A DNA stretch of 57,079 nucleotides from CAIWGV01 sp964515175 (GTDB lineage: Bacteria > Pseudomonadota > Alphaproteobacteria > UBA7879 > UBA5542). The stretch spans positions 1-57,079 of the forward strand of contig CAZEUR010000003.1 of NCBI GenBank assembly GCA_964515175.1. Direction: 5' to 3'. A model generated the notes under the pieces. It ran no database searches, had not been told where the DNA came from, and saw nothing but the letters and a program-made list of their open reading frames with translations. A program made the position numbers and the translations under genes. Shown here one piece after another: positions 17,168-25,824 of the stretch. How positions within the stretch are numbered: position 1 is the first letter of the stretch; each line of letters opens with the position of its first letter.

Positions 17168-17185
17168 AAATTCATCTATTACAAA

Positions 17186-17214
17186 TTGAAATAATAATTG
17201 AGACTCATTATATA
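17186..17214 (+). promoter_or_regulatory. Candidate promoter of tRNA-Arg
   Basis: TTGAAA (17186-17191) and TATATA (17209-17214) are separated by 17 bp. A 6-bp inverted repeat, TCACTC-GT-GAGTGA (17220-17233), lies at the expected start point. The tRNA begins about 42 bp further on. Confidence 0.5.
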
Positions 17215-17262
17215 TGAATTCACTCGTGAGTGACATCTGTTTCGTTATATAAATACTGATAA

Positions 17263-17339
17263 GCACCCGTAGCTCAGCTGGATAGAGCGTTGCCCTCCGA
17301 AGGCAAAGGTCGTACGTTCGAATCGTATCGGGTGCACCA
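17263..17339 (+). tRNA. tRNA-Arg (anticodon CCG)
   Basis: Complete cloverleaf. Acceptor stem GCACCCG/CGGGTGC; anticodon stem TTGCC/GGCAA with loop CTCCGAA, so the anticodon is CCG; T-arm GTACG-TTCGAAT-CGTAT; the 3' CCA is encoded (17337-17339). It precedes the sugar aminotransferase gene by 27 bp. Confidence 0.97.
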
Positions 17340-17366
17340 GTAGTATGTGGAAAGGATGTTTTTAAG

Positions 17367-18485
17367 GTGAAAGACTCGAAAATTGCTTTTATTGATCTTG
17401 CGGCGCAACAGGCGCGCATTCGGCCTCAGTTAGATTCAGCACTTCAAAGAGTTCTTGACCACGGCAATTATGTTCAGGGACCGGAAGTGGCAGCTTTTGA
17501 ATTGGCTTTATGCCAATATACAGGCGTTCCGCATGTTTTGGGATGTGCCGATGGCACTGATGCCCTTACCATGGTGCTTATGGCTCTAAATGTGGGGCCT
17601 GGGGATGCGGTCTTTGTGCCTTCCTTTACTTTTATCTCCACAGCAGAGGTTGTTGCTCTGCGAGGTGCGACGCCTGTTTTTGTGGATGTGAGAGAAGATA
17701 CGTACAATATGTGTCCTAAGAGTCTGGAATCTGCTGTCCAGAAGATCAAAAAGACAGGGTTAAAACCAAAAGGCATCATTTCCGTTGATTTATTTGGTCA
17801 GCCGGCTGACCATAGAGCTATTCAAGCAGTTGCGGATGATCATAAGATTTGGGTTATGGTGGATGCGGCCCAGAGTTTGGGGGCCACTTATGAGGGTAAA
17901 CACACGGTTAATTACGGTATTGCAGCCACCACCAGTTTCTTTCCAGCTAAACCTTTAGGCGGCTATGGGGATGGAGGAGCGATCTTTACCCATGATGGAG
18001 AGCTTGCGGCAAAACTCAAGATGATTCGGTTGCATGGTCAGGGAGCTGTTCCTTATGAAACCTCTGTTCTAGGCATTACGGGGCGTTTGGATACATTACA
18101 AGCGGCTATTTTGATAGAAAAATTAAAGATATTTCCGGAGGAAGTTGAGGCACGTAATAGGGTTGCAGAAAATTATACAAAAGCTTTGAAAGGGGTCCAA
18201 ACACCTTTTGTTGCGCCCCGTAATTTATCCGTATGGGCGCAGTATACCATTCAGGTAGAAGATCGAGATACGCTACGGGAGCACCTTAAAGAAAAAGGGA
18301 TTCCCACAGGTATTTATTATCCAAAGCCTTTGCATACACAACCGCCTTATCGAAACTATCCAAGGACAGAGCTTCCCGTGACGGAAAGAATCTGTAATCG
18401 CGTCGTAAGCCTGCCTATGCACCCGTATCTGGTAGAGTCTGTTCAAGAGTACATTTTGGACACTATTCAACAATATTTGAAGTAA
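17367..18485 (+). CDS. DegT/DnrJ/EryC1-family sugar aminotransferase
   Basis: PLP-dependent aminotransferase acting on keto-sugar nucleotides, 372 residues. The PLP lysine is Lys195 in SFFPAKPLGGYGDGG; the conserved opening FIDLAAQQARIRPQL and GCADGTDALTMVLMAL are present, and GVAHPKPLHTQPPY-like sequence occurs as GIYYPKPLHTQPPY near the C-terminus. It starts at a GTG, chosen because the reading frame opens there with the family N-terminus. The closest functional class by motif is the WbpE/ArnB type, but the substrate is not known. Together with the UDP-sugar dehydrogenase at 10634-11899 it could belong to an amino-uronic acid pathway; that link is inference. Confidence 0.9.
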   Translation: MKDSKIAFIDLAAQQARIRPQLDSALQRVLDHGNYVQGPEVAAFELALCQYTGVPHVLGCADGTDALTMVLMALNVGPGDAVFVPSFTFISTAEVVALRGATPVFVDVREDTYNMCPKSLESAVQKIKKTGLKPKGIISVDLFGQPADHRAIQAVADDHKIWVMVDAAQSLGATYEGKHTVNYGIAATTSFFPAKPLGGYGDGGAIFTHDGELAAKLKMIRLHGQGAVPYETSVLGITGRLDTLQAAILIEKLKIFPEEVEARNRVAENYTKALKGVQTPFVAPRNLSVWAQYTIQVEDRDTLREHLKEKGIPTGIYYPKPLHTQPPYRNYPRTELPVTERICNRVVSLPMHPYLVESVQEYILDTIQQYLK

Positions 18486-18491
18486 TTCTTC

Positions 18492-21400
18492 TTAAAGCTT
18501 CTTTGTAAATTTCACTGTAGCTTCTTGAAGGGTGTATTTGGATCCAAACTCTCCGGTCCAGGATGCACTCAAAGAATAACCATCATTAAATTGCCATGTG
18601 GATTGAACACCCGGGGCAATATCTGTTGTTGTGACCGTAGTGGACTCAAAGCTTCCGGCGCTTGGGGAGATAATCTTCCCTTTCTTGATTGGTTTCTTAT
18701 TCACGATACCTAACGTAAGTCCAGGCTTCCAAGTAAAATCCTTGCACTCATAGAGTCGGGTTAAATTGAGGCCAACCTCTGATCTGAGCATGCTTGCTTC
18801 ATTTTTGTTCCAGTAAGTTGCGCCAGATCCTGTTTCTTGATATCCATACTGAGTCGAGTAAGCATAGTCAAAAGTTGTATAGGCTCTCACTTTATACCCT
18901 TTAACATCAAAGGTATAACCCCCTCCTATTTTTGGCGTTAGCTGATACCCATCATGGTGATTGATGGCAAATTGATTGTTTATGCCTGTATTTCGTGATC
19001 CTTGATATTTTTCTAGCCCCATCAAAATTGAGCCTTCCAGATACCATGGACCTCGGAACCACGTCCCGAAGAAAGTCAGGAATTTATCTTTGATGCTCAT
19101 TTTTCCCTGATTTGAATCAAAATTCAATTTTGTCTGAGCATATCCAAGACCGGCTCCCAAGATCACATCATATCTGACCCTATGGTCAAACCCAGCCAAC
19201 AATCCCCCCGTTCGGGTGTTATATCCAGGAGCTCCTTTATCTGCTGTTTGTCTCAAAGTCATGCCGAAAGGCTGCACCCAGACACCTGTCTTTTCAGTGC
19301 GTGCTGGTGACCATCGCTGGGCATTTTCCGTCGACTCCTTCATCATAGCCCCTTGTGTGAGGCTTAAGAAGTCTTTTGAAAGATCTGGGGCTTTGAGAGG
19401 GTTCCTTGTGAAGCTAGGGGAGGGCTGTCCAAAGTCTCCGCCAGATCCGCCAGGCCCATCTTGAGCATTGGCCCGCGCCACAACCATGGTGCCTCCGATG
19501 GCGAAAGAACTAATGTTTGTTGCAACAGCCTGTACGCTGTTATGGGCACTTGCAGAATTTCTTGCCCCTCCTGTGGCAGGGGGCGTAATGGGGGTTTTAC
19601 TCAGTTTGAACTTTACTTCCGTGTCACCGTTGTTAAAGTGTTTTAGGGCCGCAGTAAAACCGGGCACGTTGTTTAAATTTATAGCATGCAGAGAGTTCGA
19701 GAAGGTAGTATTTCCTGCGTTCTCAAACAATGTATATTCCATATCCTCTGTGTAGGTGCCTGTGGCCCCATTAATGTTTAAAGTGAGATGGCTGAGATCC
19801 AAAGCGGATGTGGCGTCTAGGTAAAATCGTGTGCTATGCTGAGCATCATTAATAGCAACAGTCAAAGTACTTCCTTCCCCAGCAGTGAAATTCGTTAGGC
19901 AATAGTGTTGATTTGCAATGGATATATCTGCGAAGTTTGATATATCAAATGTTCCGCCATTGATCGTGAAAGATCCTCCCGTAGAGGTATTGTCAATAGA
20001 AGACAGAGCTAAAGTGGCGCCGCTTTGAATTGTAGTGGGTTGATTATAATTGCTTTTATTAGGGCCCTCCAAAACAAGCGTTCCGCTGTCAACCTGAATT
20101 CCTATTTGTCCATTAATTTCGCCTCCCAGCGTCAATCTTCCCGAACCCGCCATGACAATCATGCCATAGCTGCTGTTTGTGTCGATACGATAATCAAATC
20201 TATCTGTCTCGGAATTATAGAAAACTAAATTATTGCCGGAACCATTGTCGAAATGAACACCGTTTGTATACCCTAGAGAAGCGCTGGAATCCAGCTCAAG
20301 GGTAGATCCGTTCCGTACATAGGCTCCCGAACTAAAACCATCTCCCTCTGTAAAGGAATATGACAGACGTAAGGTTCCCCCTCCATCAACAGTAACCTTT
20401 GGATTGTTTCCACTAGTAATGGATCCTGTAAGTTGCAGTTTTCCAGAACCATGATGTACTAAAGAAGGGCTTCCGTTACCAAAACTAATGGGTCCATCAT
20501 AGATTTCATACTCTTGGGCGCCAGCATCTGTAAATTGCAGGATGCCGTTCCATCTAGGTGAAAGGCTTCCTGAGAATGGAAAGAGAGTGGATGGCCCCTC
20601 TAGAATGGCTGCTGCTGATGATTGTGAATCTCCGCCTATAATTGCTTCACCCGTGTAGGTGCTTCGTGTCGTGCCGCCCAATATAAGAGCTCCTGAGGAT
20701 AGAGTGAACCCATTCCCCGACCCTGAATCAGTGATTGGACGTTGAAGGGTGACAGATGTACCGGCGTGTGGAATAGAAATCGTGTTGTTCGCCGCAGGTG
20801 ACGTAAGAACAATATTTCCATAATAGCTCGCACTACTCGTGCTATCGGAAAAAGTAAGGGTCCCATTTCCCATCCGAATGGTTGAGGTAGAGGTGCTATC
20901 CCCAGCGGGGATTGTAAGGCCACCACCACTATTAATATCAATCTCTAAGGAATAACTGTTTCCTGGATTTGAAAGAGTTAATGGGGTGCTTTCGACAGCT
21001 ACTTTACCACTTCCTGTTATGGGCCCATGAATATTTATGGAGCCTCCACCACTAATAGTTGTAACATCTGCCCCAGAAGTTCCAAAATCCATATGCGCAT
21101 AGTAATTGACGCTATTATTATCTGTGAGGATAGAGCTGGTCCCCGTATAATTTAGATGTAAATGATCAGGGTGATTTTCGCTTCCAAGATTTCCGTGCGT
21201 GACTGCACTCCTGAAATTAATGGTGTGGTGTGCTCCGGGAAGATCGATGTCATCACTATCAGTCTCATTGTTAGCCACACCAATGCTGCCAACAGAAACG
21301 GTCTGGTTTCCGGAACTTCCAAAAGTTTGCCCGGAAGTGGTGGTGAGAGTGACCGCTCTTATCCTATCGCCAAACACAATCTGGTCCACACTGCCTACTG

Positions 21401-21617
21401 ACGTCGTGTCTAGACCTGCAGAGGTTTGATCAAAGATAATTTTATCACTAGCCCCGGGGGTCCCCCCTGGATCCCAGTTAGTAGTAGTAGTGAAAGCACC
21501 CCCATTATCTTGGGCAAGGCGAGTATAGTCGGTTGTTCCCCACCCATCTGCTGACCCCAAAAGACCTGCCGTCAAGGCTAAAATTGAAACCGATCTTGAA
21601 AGAGAAACTTTCCCCAT
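18492..21617 (-). CDS. Autotransporter (type Va) with beta-helix passenger
   Basis: Large surface protein, 1041 residues from the ATG at 21617, which has AGGGA eight bases upstream; an ATG at 21626 is badly spaced. Signal peptide at residues 1-26 or so (ending LLGSADGWG). The passenger (about 30-660) is rich in Gly, Ser, Thr and Asn and carries autotransporter-associated beta-strand repeats such as SGRLTLGGEINGQIG and QVDSGTLVLEGPNKSNYNQP. A linker (about 670-780) follows. The last 260 or so residues form the beta-barrel (GVWVQPFGMTLRQ, GLLAGFDHRV, GAGLGYAQTKLNF). The final residue is Leu, not the usual Phe. The passenger function is unknown; adhesin is a guess. Convergent with the aminotransferase (6 bp gap) and divergent from the glycosyltransferase. 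Confidence 0.9.
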   Translation of the reverse strand: MGKVSLSRSVSILALTAGLLGSADGWGTTDYTRLAQDNGGAFTTTTNWDPGGTPGASDKIIFDQTSAGLDTTSVGSVDQIVFGDRIRAVTLTTTSGQTFGSSGNQTVSVGSIGVANNETDSDDIDLPGAHHTINFRSAVTHGNLGSENHPDHLHLNYTGTSSILTDNNSVNYYAHMDFGTSGADVTTISGGGSINIHGPITGSGKVAVESTPLTLSNPGNSYSLEIDINSGGGLTIPAGDSTSTSTIRMGNGTLTFSDSTSSASYYGNIVLTSPAANNTISIPHAGTSVTLQRPITDSGSGNGFTLSSGALILGGTTRSTYTGEAIIGGDSQSSAAAILEGPSTLFPFSGSLSPRWNGILQFTDAGAQEYEIYDGPISFGNGSPSLVHHGSGKLQLTGSITSGNNPKVTVDGGGTLRLSYSFTEGDGFSSGAYVRNGSTLELDSSASLGYTNGVHFDNGSGNNLVFYNSETDRFDYRIDTNSSYGMIVMAGSGRLTLGGEINGQIGIQVDSGTLVLEGPNKSNYNQPTTIQSGATLALSSIDNTSTGGSFTINGGTFDISNFADISIANQHYCLTNFTAGEGSTLTVAINDAQHSTRFYLDATSALDLSHLTLNINGATGTYTEDMEYTLFENAGNTTFSNSLHAINLNNVPGFTAALKHFNNGDTEVKFKLSKTPITPPATGGARNSASAHNSVQAVATNISSFAIGGTMVVARANAQDGPGGSGGDFGQPSPSFTRNPLKAPDLSKDFLSLTQGAMMKESTENAQRWSPARTEKTGVWVQPFGMTLRQTADKGAPGYNTRTGGLLAGFDHRVRYDVILGAGLGYAQTKLNFDSNQGKMSIKDKFLTFFGTWFRGPWYLEGSILMGLEKYQGSRNTGINNQFAINHHDGYQLTPKIGGGYTFDVKGYKVRAYTTFDYAYSTQYGYQETGSGATYWNKNEASMLRSEVGLNLTRLYECKDFTWKPGLTLGIVNKKPIKKGKIISPSAGSFESTTVTTTDIAPGVQSTWQFNDGYSLSASWTGEFGSKYTLQEATVKFTKKL

Positions 21618-21653
21618 TCTATACATCCCTGTTAGTATTCTTTATTTTTTTAA

Positions 21654-21683
21654 ATCATAACACTTTTTGTATTGATTCAGCAA
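21654..21683 (-). promoter_or_regulatory. Candidate promoter of the autotransporter gene
   Basis: On the minus strand, TTGCTG (21683-21678) and TATGAT (21659-21654) are 18 bp apart. The -35 hexamer directly abuts, on the opposite strand, the -35 of the divergent glycosyltransferase promoter. Confidence 0.45.
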
Positions 21684-21701
21684 TAAGTTTGGGTACATAA
21701 T
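21672..21701 (+). promoter_or_regulatory. Candidate promoter of the tandem glycosyltransferase gene
   Basis: TTGATT (21672-21677) and CATAAT (21696-21701) are 18 bp apart. The -10 ends only 5 bp before the ATG at 21707, and there is no Shine-Dalgarno sequence, so the transcript may be leaderless. Confidence 0.45.
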
Positions 21702-21706
21702 CACAA

Positions 21707-24253
21707 ATGCTCACCACAAATGCAGTCAAAAGATTTTTTAAAAACCTTGAAGAAATAACAAAATCTTCCTATGACCCAGTGCCAAAAAAGGTGCTTTTTA
21801 CCACCACCTGTCTTGATTTAACGGGGGCTCAGAGGCAATTGACTAATACGGCCATTGAGATAAAAAAAGCACTAAATTCTCCTATGGCGATTTTTTTTAT
21901 GGATAGGCCCCATCCGAAAGCGGAACTTTTGGTGAAAGATCTTGTTCGCCATGAAATAGGACTCTCTATTTTTGCGAAGTTTTCAAACAAATTACCCCTA
22001 AAATTTTCTCCTTTAGGAGAGTCCTTGAGGCAGTTTTGCCTGGATGATCAGGTAAAGATTGCAACATTCTACGAACTCTTTATGAAAGAAAGGCCGGAGG
22101 TGGTTCATTCATGGGGAATGGCGACGGGGGCTTTTGTTGCGGTGGCAGGCTTAATGGCAGGGGTGCCAAAAATTATCATAAGTTGGAGGGGGATGAGCCC
22201 TCGACAAAATCCGTCTTTGCCAACAGAGTCTTTTTGTCATCATAGAGAAGTCTATAGACAGCTCCTGCAATATCCACAGATTAAGTTTATGGCTAATAGC
22301 CAAGTGGCGCTAAACGATTACGCCAAGTGGATGAAGTGTGACCCAAAAAGATTTAAGCTTATTCGAAATGCTTTAAATACGGACTTTTTAGAGGCATTCC
22401 CCTCCCACGATTTAAAGGCCGAGCTAAAAATCCCCTCAGATAAAATGGTTGTGGGAGGCATGTTCCGATTTCATTCTGATAAACATCCAGAACTTTGGAT
22501 TGAAACGGCGAAAATTTTGGCACAAAAGAACCCAGATCTTATCTTTCTTTTGGCAGGAGAAGGGGGGCTGGTGCCCAAAATTCAAGAAATGATAAAAGAA
22601 TATGGACTTGAATCTAGATTTTTTCTCATAGGAAGATACGTCAATGTAAAGGCCTTCTATGAAAGCATAGATTGTTTTCTTCTCACATCGCGTAGAGAAG
22701 GAGAAGGCCTTCCCAACGTCCTAGTTGAGGCTCAATATTTTGGGGTTCCTGCGGTGACAACAGGAGGAGGAGCTGAGGAGACCCTTACAGAAGGCACCGG
22801 TGTTTTGTGCAGAGCAGATGATCCTCATGAAATTGCTCAAGTGGTAGAGGAGGCTTTGAGTCAGAACGTAGAAAGGAAGACTCTTCGAAAAATCTATAAA
22901 ACCTTCGCGGATGAAAATTTCTCGCTTTCCTCTTTGGGTAAAAAATTTTTGGATGTTTACGGCTTTCAAGAAGAAAAGATCTTAAAAAAAGAGATTACAA
23001 CAGATTCGGTCAAAATGTTGTTTCAAAATCTGAATCAAATAGAAAAGGTCCCCTTTGATCCTATCCCTAAGAAAGTTATCCTAACATCGACTGTTTTAGA
23101 TTTAACAGGGGCGCAGAGGCAACTTACAAATACGGCCATTGAAATAAAGAAAAAGTTGCAGGCTCCCATGAGTGTTTTTTTTCTGGGACTCCCAAATCCA
23201 AAAGCAACTTTCTTGGTGGAGGCGCTGACTCAAAACGGCATAAATCTAGGAGCTTTCAACAAATTTTCTACCGAATTGCCAGTTCGATTTGTCCCTTTAA
23301 AAGAGCCCTTGGAGCGGCTCTCTCCCAAAGAGCAGGTGATGATTGTGACCATGTACCATGTCTTTATGCGGGATCGTCCTGAAGTTGTGCATTCCTGGGG
23401 GGCGGCGACTGGGGCCACTTTAGCCTTTGCGGCATTAATGGCAGGGGTGCCAAAAATTGTTATAAGCTGGAGAAATATGAGTCCAGGTTCCAAAAATTCC
23501 ATTGTTTATGAAAATTCTTTTTGTCATCAAAGGGAAGTTTTTAGGCAATTGGCAACCTACCCCCAAGTTAAATTCTTGGCCATCAGTGAAGCGGTACGAC
23601 AAGATTATGCAAACTGGATAGGATGTTCGCCGAACAGGATAGATTTTATTAGTTGTGGGCTCAATACAGACTTTTTGGAGAGCTTTCCGAGTCATAATTT
23701 GAGGGCAGAGCTTAAAATTTCCCCGGATAAAAAGGTTGTGGGGGGTATGTTTCGCTTTCATCCGGATAAGAATCCGGAACTTTGGATTGAAGCAGCTCGG
23801 GTCTTGGTGCAAAAAAGGAAAGATCTTGTCTTTATTTTGGCGGGGGAAGGCGAGTTAGTGCCAAAAGTTCAAAAAATGATAGAAGATTATAATTTAAAGT
23901 CCTATTTTTTTTATTTGGGAAAGTACGTCAACGTCAAAGCCTTTTATGAAAGTTTGGATTGCTTTCTCCTTACGTCTCGAACTGAGGGATTGGGGAATGT
24001 GTTGCTGGAAGCTCAATATTTCGGCATTCCAACGGTCACAACAGCAGCAGATGGGCCTGCTGTAGAGACATTGGCAGCAGAAACAGGGGTTTTGTGTCCA
24101 GATGATCCCTACGCCCTGGCACAGGTAGTAGAGGAAGTTTTAAATAAAAAAACAGATCGAGAAAAATTGAGAGAGACCTATAAGGCCTTTGTGGATGAAA
24201 ATTTTTCTCTTAAGGATCTGGGAAAAAAGTTTGTTGATGCCTATGGTGTCTAA
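21707..24253 (+). CDS. Tandemly duplicated GT4 glycosyltransferase
   Basis: 848 residues made of two homologous copies of one GT-B fold glycosyltransferase. Copy 1 spans about residues 1-423, copy 2 about 430-848. Each opens with the same block (VLFTTTCLDLTGAQRQLTNT and VILTSTVLDLTGAQRQLTNT). Each has PEVVHSWG, then GMFRFHSDKHPELWIE or GMFRFHPDKNPELWIE. Each ends with the retaining-enzyme EX7E motif (EGLPNVLVE and EGLGNVLLE). Both catalytic halves therefore look intact. No signal peptide or membrane helix is apparent, so a cytoplasmic enzyme is expected. Donor and acceptor are unknown. Divergent from the autotransporter across an 89 bp gap. Confidence 0.88.
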   Translation: MLTTNAVKRFFKNLEEITKSSYDPVPKKVLFTTTCLDLTGAQRQLTNTAIEIKKALNSPMAIFFMDRPHPKAELLVKDLVRHEIGLSIFAKFSNKLPLKFSPLGESLRQFCLDDQVKIATFYELFMKERPEVVHSWGMATGAFVAVAGLMAGVPKIIISWRGMSPRQNPSLPTESFCHHREVYRQLLQYPQIKFMANSQVALNDYAKWMKCDPKRFKLIRNALNTDFLEAFPSHDLKAELKIPSDKMVVGGMFRFHSDKHPELWIETAKILAQKNPDLIFLLAGEGGLVPKIQEMIKEYGLESRFFLIGRYVNVKAFYESIDCFLLTSRREGEGLPNVLVEAQYFGVPAVTTGGGAEETLTEGTGVLCRADDPHEIAQVVEEALSQNVERKTLRKIYKTFADENFSLSSLGKKFLDVYGFQEEKILKKEITTDSVKMLFQNLNQIEKVPFDPIPKKVILTSTVLDLTGAQRQLTNTAIEIKKKLQAPMSVFFLGLPNPKATFLVEALTQNGINLGAFNKFSTELPVRFVPLKEPLERLSPKEQVMIVTMYHVFMRDRPEVVHSWGAATGATLAFAALMAGVPKIVISWRNMSPGSKNSIVYENSFCHQREVFRQLATYPQVKFLAISEAVRQDYANWIGCSPNRIDFISCGLNTDFLESFPSHNLRAELKISPDKKVVGGMFRFHPDKNPELWIEAARVLVQKRKDLVFILAGEGELVPKVQKMIEDYNLKSYFFYLGKYVNVKAFYESLDCFLLTSRTEGLGNVLLEAQYFGIPTVTTAADGPAVETLAAETGVLCPDDPYALAQVVEEVLNKKTDREKLRETYKAFVDENFSLKDLGKKFVDAYGV

Positions 24254-24281
24254 TTTTCGCTAGATTTTTTAAACTTTTTTA

Positions 24282-24310
24282 TTGACATTTGGTCAGAAAT
24301 GACCTATTTC
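24282..24310 (+). promoter_or_regulatory. Promoter of the tRNA-Tyr/tRNA-Gly/tuf operon
   Basis: Consensus TTGACA (24282-24287) and TATTTC (24305-24310), 17 bp apart. The spacer contains a perfect inverted repeat GGTCA-GAAA-TGACC (24291-24304). tRNA-Tyr begins 64 bp downstream. The -10 is weak in its last three bases. Confidence 0.55.
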
Positions 24311-24374
24311 CCTAGGGGTAAGTCCCATATGGTATTGGAGAGCTTCGGGGGAGATAGGTTGATCCCTTTCGGAC

Positions 24375-24460
24375 GGAGGGATGGCCGAGCGGTCAAAGGC
24401 AGCAGACTGTAAATCTGTCCGCGAATGCGTACGCAGGTTCGAATCCTGCTCCCTCCACCA
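24375..24460 (+). tRNA. tRNA-Tyr (anticodon GTA)
   Basis: Class II tRNA of 86 nt with a long variable arm. Acceptor stem GGAGGGA/TCCCTCC, anticodon loop with GTA (GACTGTAAATC), T-loop TTCGAAT, encoded 3' CCA. First gene of the Tyr-Gly-tuf-Trp-secE-nusG run. Confidence 0.97.
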
Positions 24461-24471
24461 TTTATTTGACT

Positions 24472-24545
24472 GCGGGTGTAGCTTAGTGGTAAAGCTCCAG
24501 CCTTCCAAGCTGGCTATGAGGGTTCGATTCCCTCCACCCGCTCCA
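24472..24545 (+). tRNA. tRNA-Gly (anticodon TCC)
   Basis: 74 nt. Acceptor stem GCGGGTG/CACCCGC, anticodon stem CCAGC/GCTGG with loop CTTCCAA giving TCC, T-loop TTCGATT, encoded CCA. It lies 11 bp after tRNA-Tyr and 67 bp before tuf. Confidence 0.97.
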
Positions 24546-24595
24546 AATAAAGGGGCGTTTTTATTTTTTTGAGTTATTTAGTTTTTTAGGGTTCC

Positions 24596-25803
24596 AAGAG
24601 GAGTTAAGAAGAATGGCAAAAGCGAAATTTGAGAGAAAGAAGCCACATTGTAACGTGGGAACGATAGGGCACGTGGACCACGGGAAGACGTCCTTGACAG
24701 CGGCGATTACAAAGATTTTGGCGAAGAAGGGATATGCAGAGTTCCGGGCTTATGATCAGATTGACGCAGCGCCAGAAGAGAAAGCAAGAGGGATCACGAT
24801 TTCAACGGCACACGTTGAATATGAAACAGACCCACGGCATTATGCGCATGTGGATTGTCCAGGACACGCAGACTATGTAAAGAACATGATCACCGGAGCG
24901 GCGCAGATGGACGGAGCGATTTTGGTGGTATCAGCAGCAGATGGGCCTATGCCCCAGACACGTGAGCACATAGTGTTGGCGCGTCAGGTGGGAGTGCCTG
25001 CGTTGTGTGTGTTTTTGAACAAGTGCGACATGGTGGACGATCCAGAGTTGTTGGATTTGGTTGAGATGGAAGTGAGGGAGTTGCTGAGTCAGTACAATTT
25101 TCCTGGGGACGAAGTTCCGATCATCAGAGGATCTGCGTTGTGTGCATTGGAAGATAAGAACCCCGAGTTGGGAGAGAATGCAATTTTGAAGTTGATGGAG
25201 AGCGTAGACAGCTATATTCCACAACCTAAGAGAGACATCGACAAGCCGTTTTTGATGCCTGTAGAGGATGTGTTTTCAATATCTGGTCGAGGAACAGTAG
25301 TGACCGGAAGAATCGAGCAAGGTGTTGTGAAGGTTGGAGAAGAGATCGAGATTATCGGGATCAAGCCAACAGTGAAGACGGTGGTGACTGGTGTGGAGAT
25401 GTTCCGTAAGTTGCTGGATCGAGGAGAAGCGGGAGACAACGTTGGGCTTCTTTTGAGGGGGACGAAGAGAGAAGATGTGGAGCGTGGGCAAGTAATGGCA
25501 GCGCCCGGGAGCATCAAGCCACACACGAAGTTTATGTGTGAGGCGTATATCTTGACGAAGGAAGAAGGAGGGCGTCATACACCATTCTTCACGAACTATC
25601 GTCCACAGTTTTATTTCAGAACGACAGATGTGACCGGACAAGTAGTTTTGCCAGCCGGGACAGAGATGGTAATGCCTGGAGATAACATAACAATGGAAGT
25701 GCAATTGATAGCGCCCATTGCGATGAATGAAGGGCTTCGCTTTGCGATCAGAGAAGGTGGTCGTACGGTTGGTGCCGGCGTTGTCTCTAAAATTATTGAG
25801 TAG
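24596..25803 (+). repeat. Long direct repeat, copy 1 (tuf gene and its ribosome site)
   Basis: 1208 bp that I could not distinguish by eye from 41543-42750. Identity begins 17 bp upstream of the tuf ATG, at AAGAGGAGTTAAGAAGA, and ends exactly at the stop codon. Consistent with gene conversion between the two tuf copies. Confidence 0.9.
24613..25803 (+). CDS. tuf: Translation elongation factor Tu, copy 1
   Basis: GTPase that delivers aminoacyl-tRNA to the ribosome, 396 residues, full length. G1 GHVDHGKTS (about residues 18-26), G3 DCPGHADYV, G4 NKCD and the beta-barrel domains 2 and 3 are intact. It sits between tRNA-Gly and tRNA-Trp, in the bacterial rif-region arrangement (compare E. coli tufB). 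The translation is identical to copy 2 at 41560-42750. Shine-Dalgarno GAGGAG precedes the ATG. Confidence 0.98.
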   Translation: MAKAKFERKKPHCNVGTIGHVDHGKTSLTAAITKILAKKGYAEFRAYDQIDAAPEEKARGITISTAHVEYETDPRHYAHVDCPGHADYVKNMITGAAQMDGAILVVSAADGPMPQTREHIVLARQVGVPALCVFLNKCDMVDDPELLDLVEMEVRELLSQYNFPGDEVPIIRGSALCALEDKNPELGENAILKLMESVDSYIPQPKRDIDKPFLMPVEDVFSISGRGTVVTGRIEQGVVKVGEEIEIIGIKPTVKTVVTGVEMFRKLLDRGEAGDNVGLLLRGTKREDVERGQVMAAPGSIKPHTKFMCEAYILTKEEGGRHTPFFTNYRPQFYFRTTDVTGQVVLPAGTEMVMPGDNITMEVQLIAPIAMNEGLRFAIREGGRTVGAGVVSKIIE

Positions 25804-25824
25804 ACGAAAAATTGCGGGAGTGTA

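Noticed and set aside
17168..17419. Upstream extension of the zinc-finger gene to 136 residues
   Set aside because: It would read through the tRNA-Arg gene and its promoter, and the added residues have no similarity to the family.
18492..21617. Short repeats in the autotransporter passenger as a CRISPR-like or satellite array
   Set aside because: The repeats are at protein level (Gly/Ser/Thr beta-strand repeats); there is no regular DNA repeat-spacer structure.
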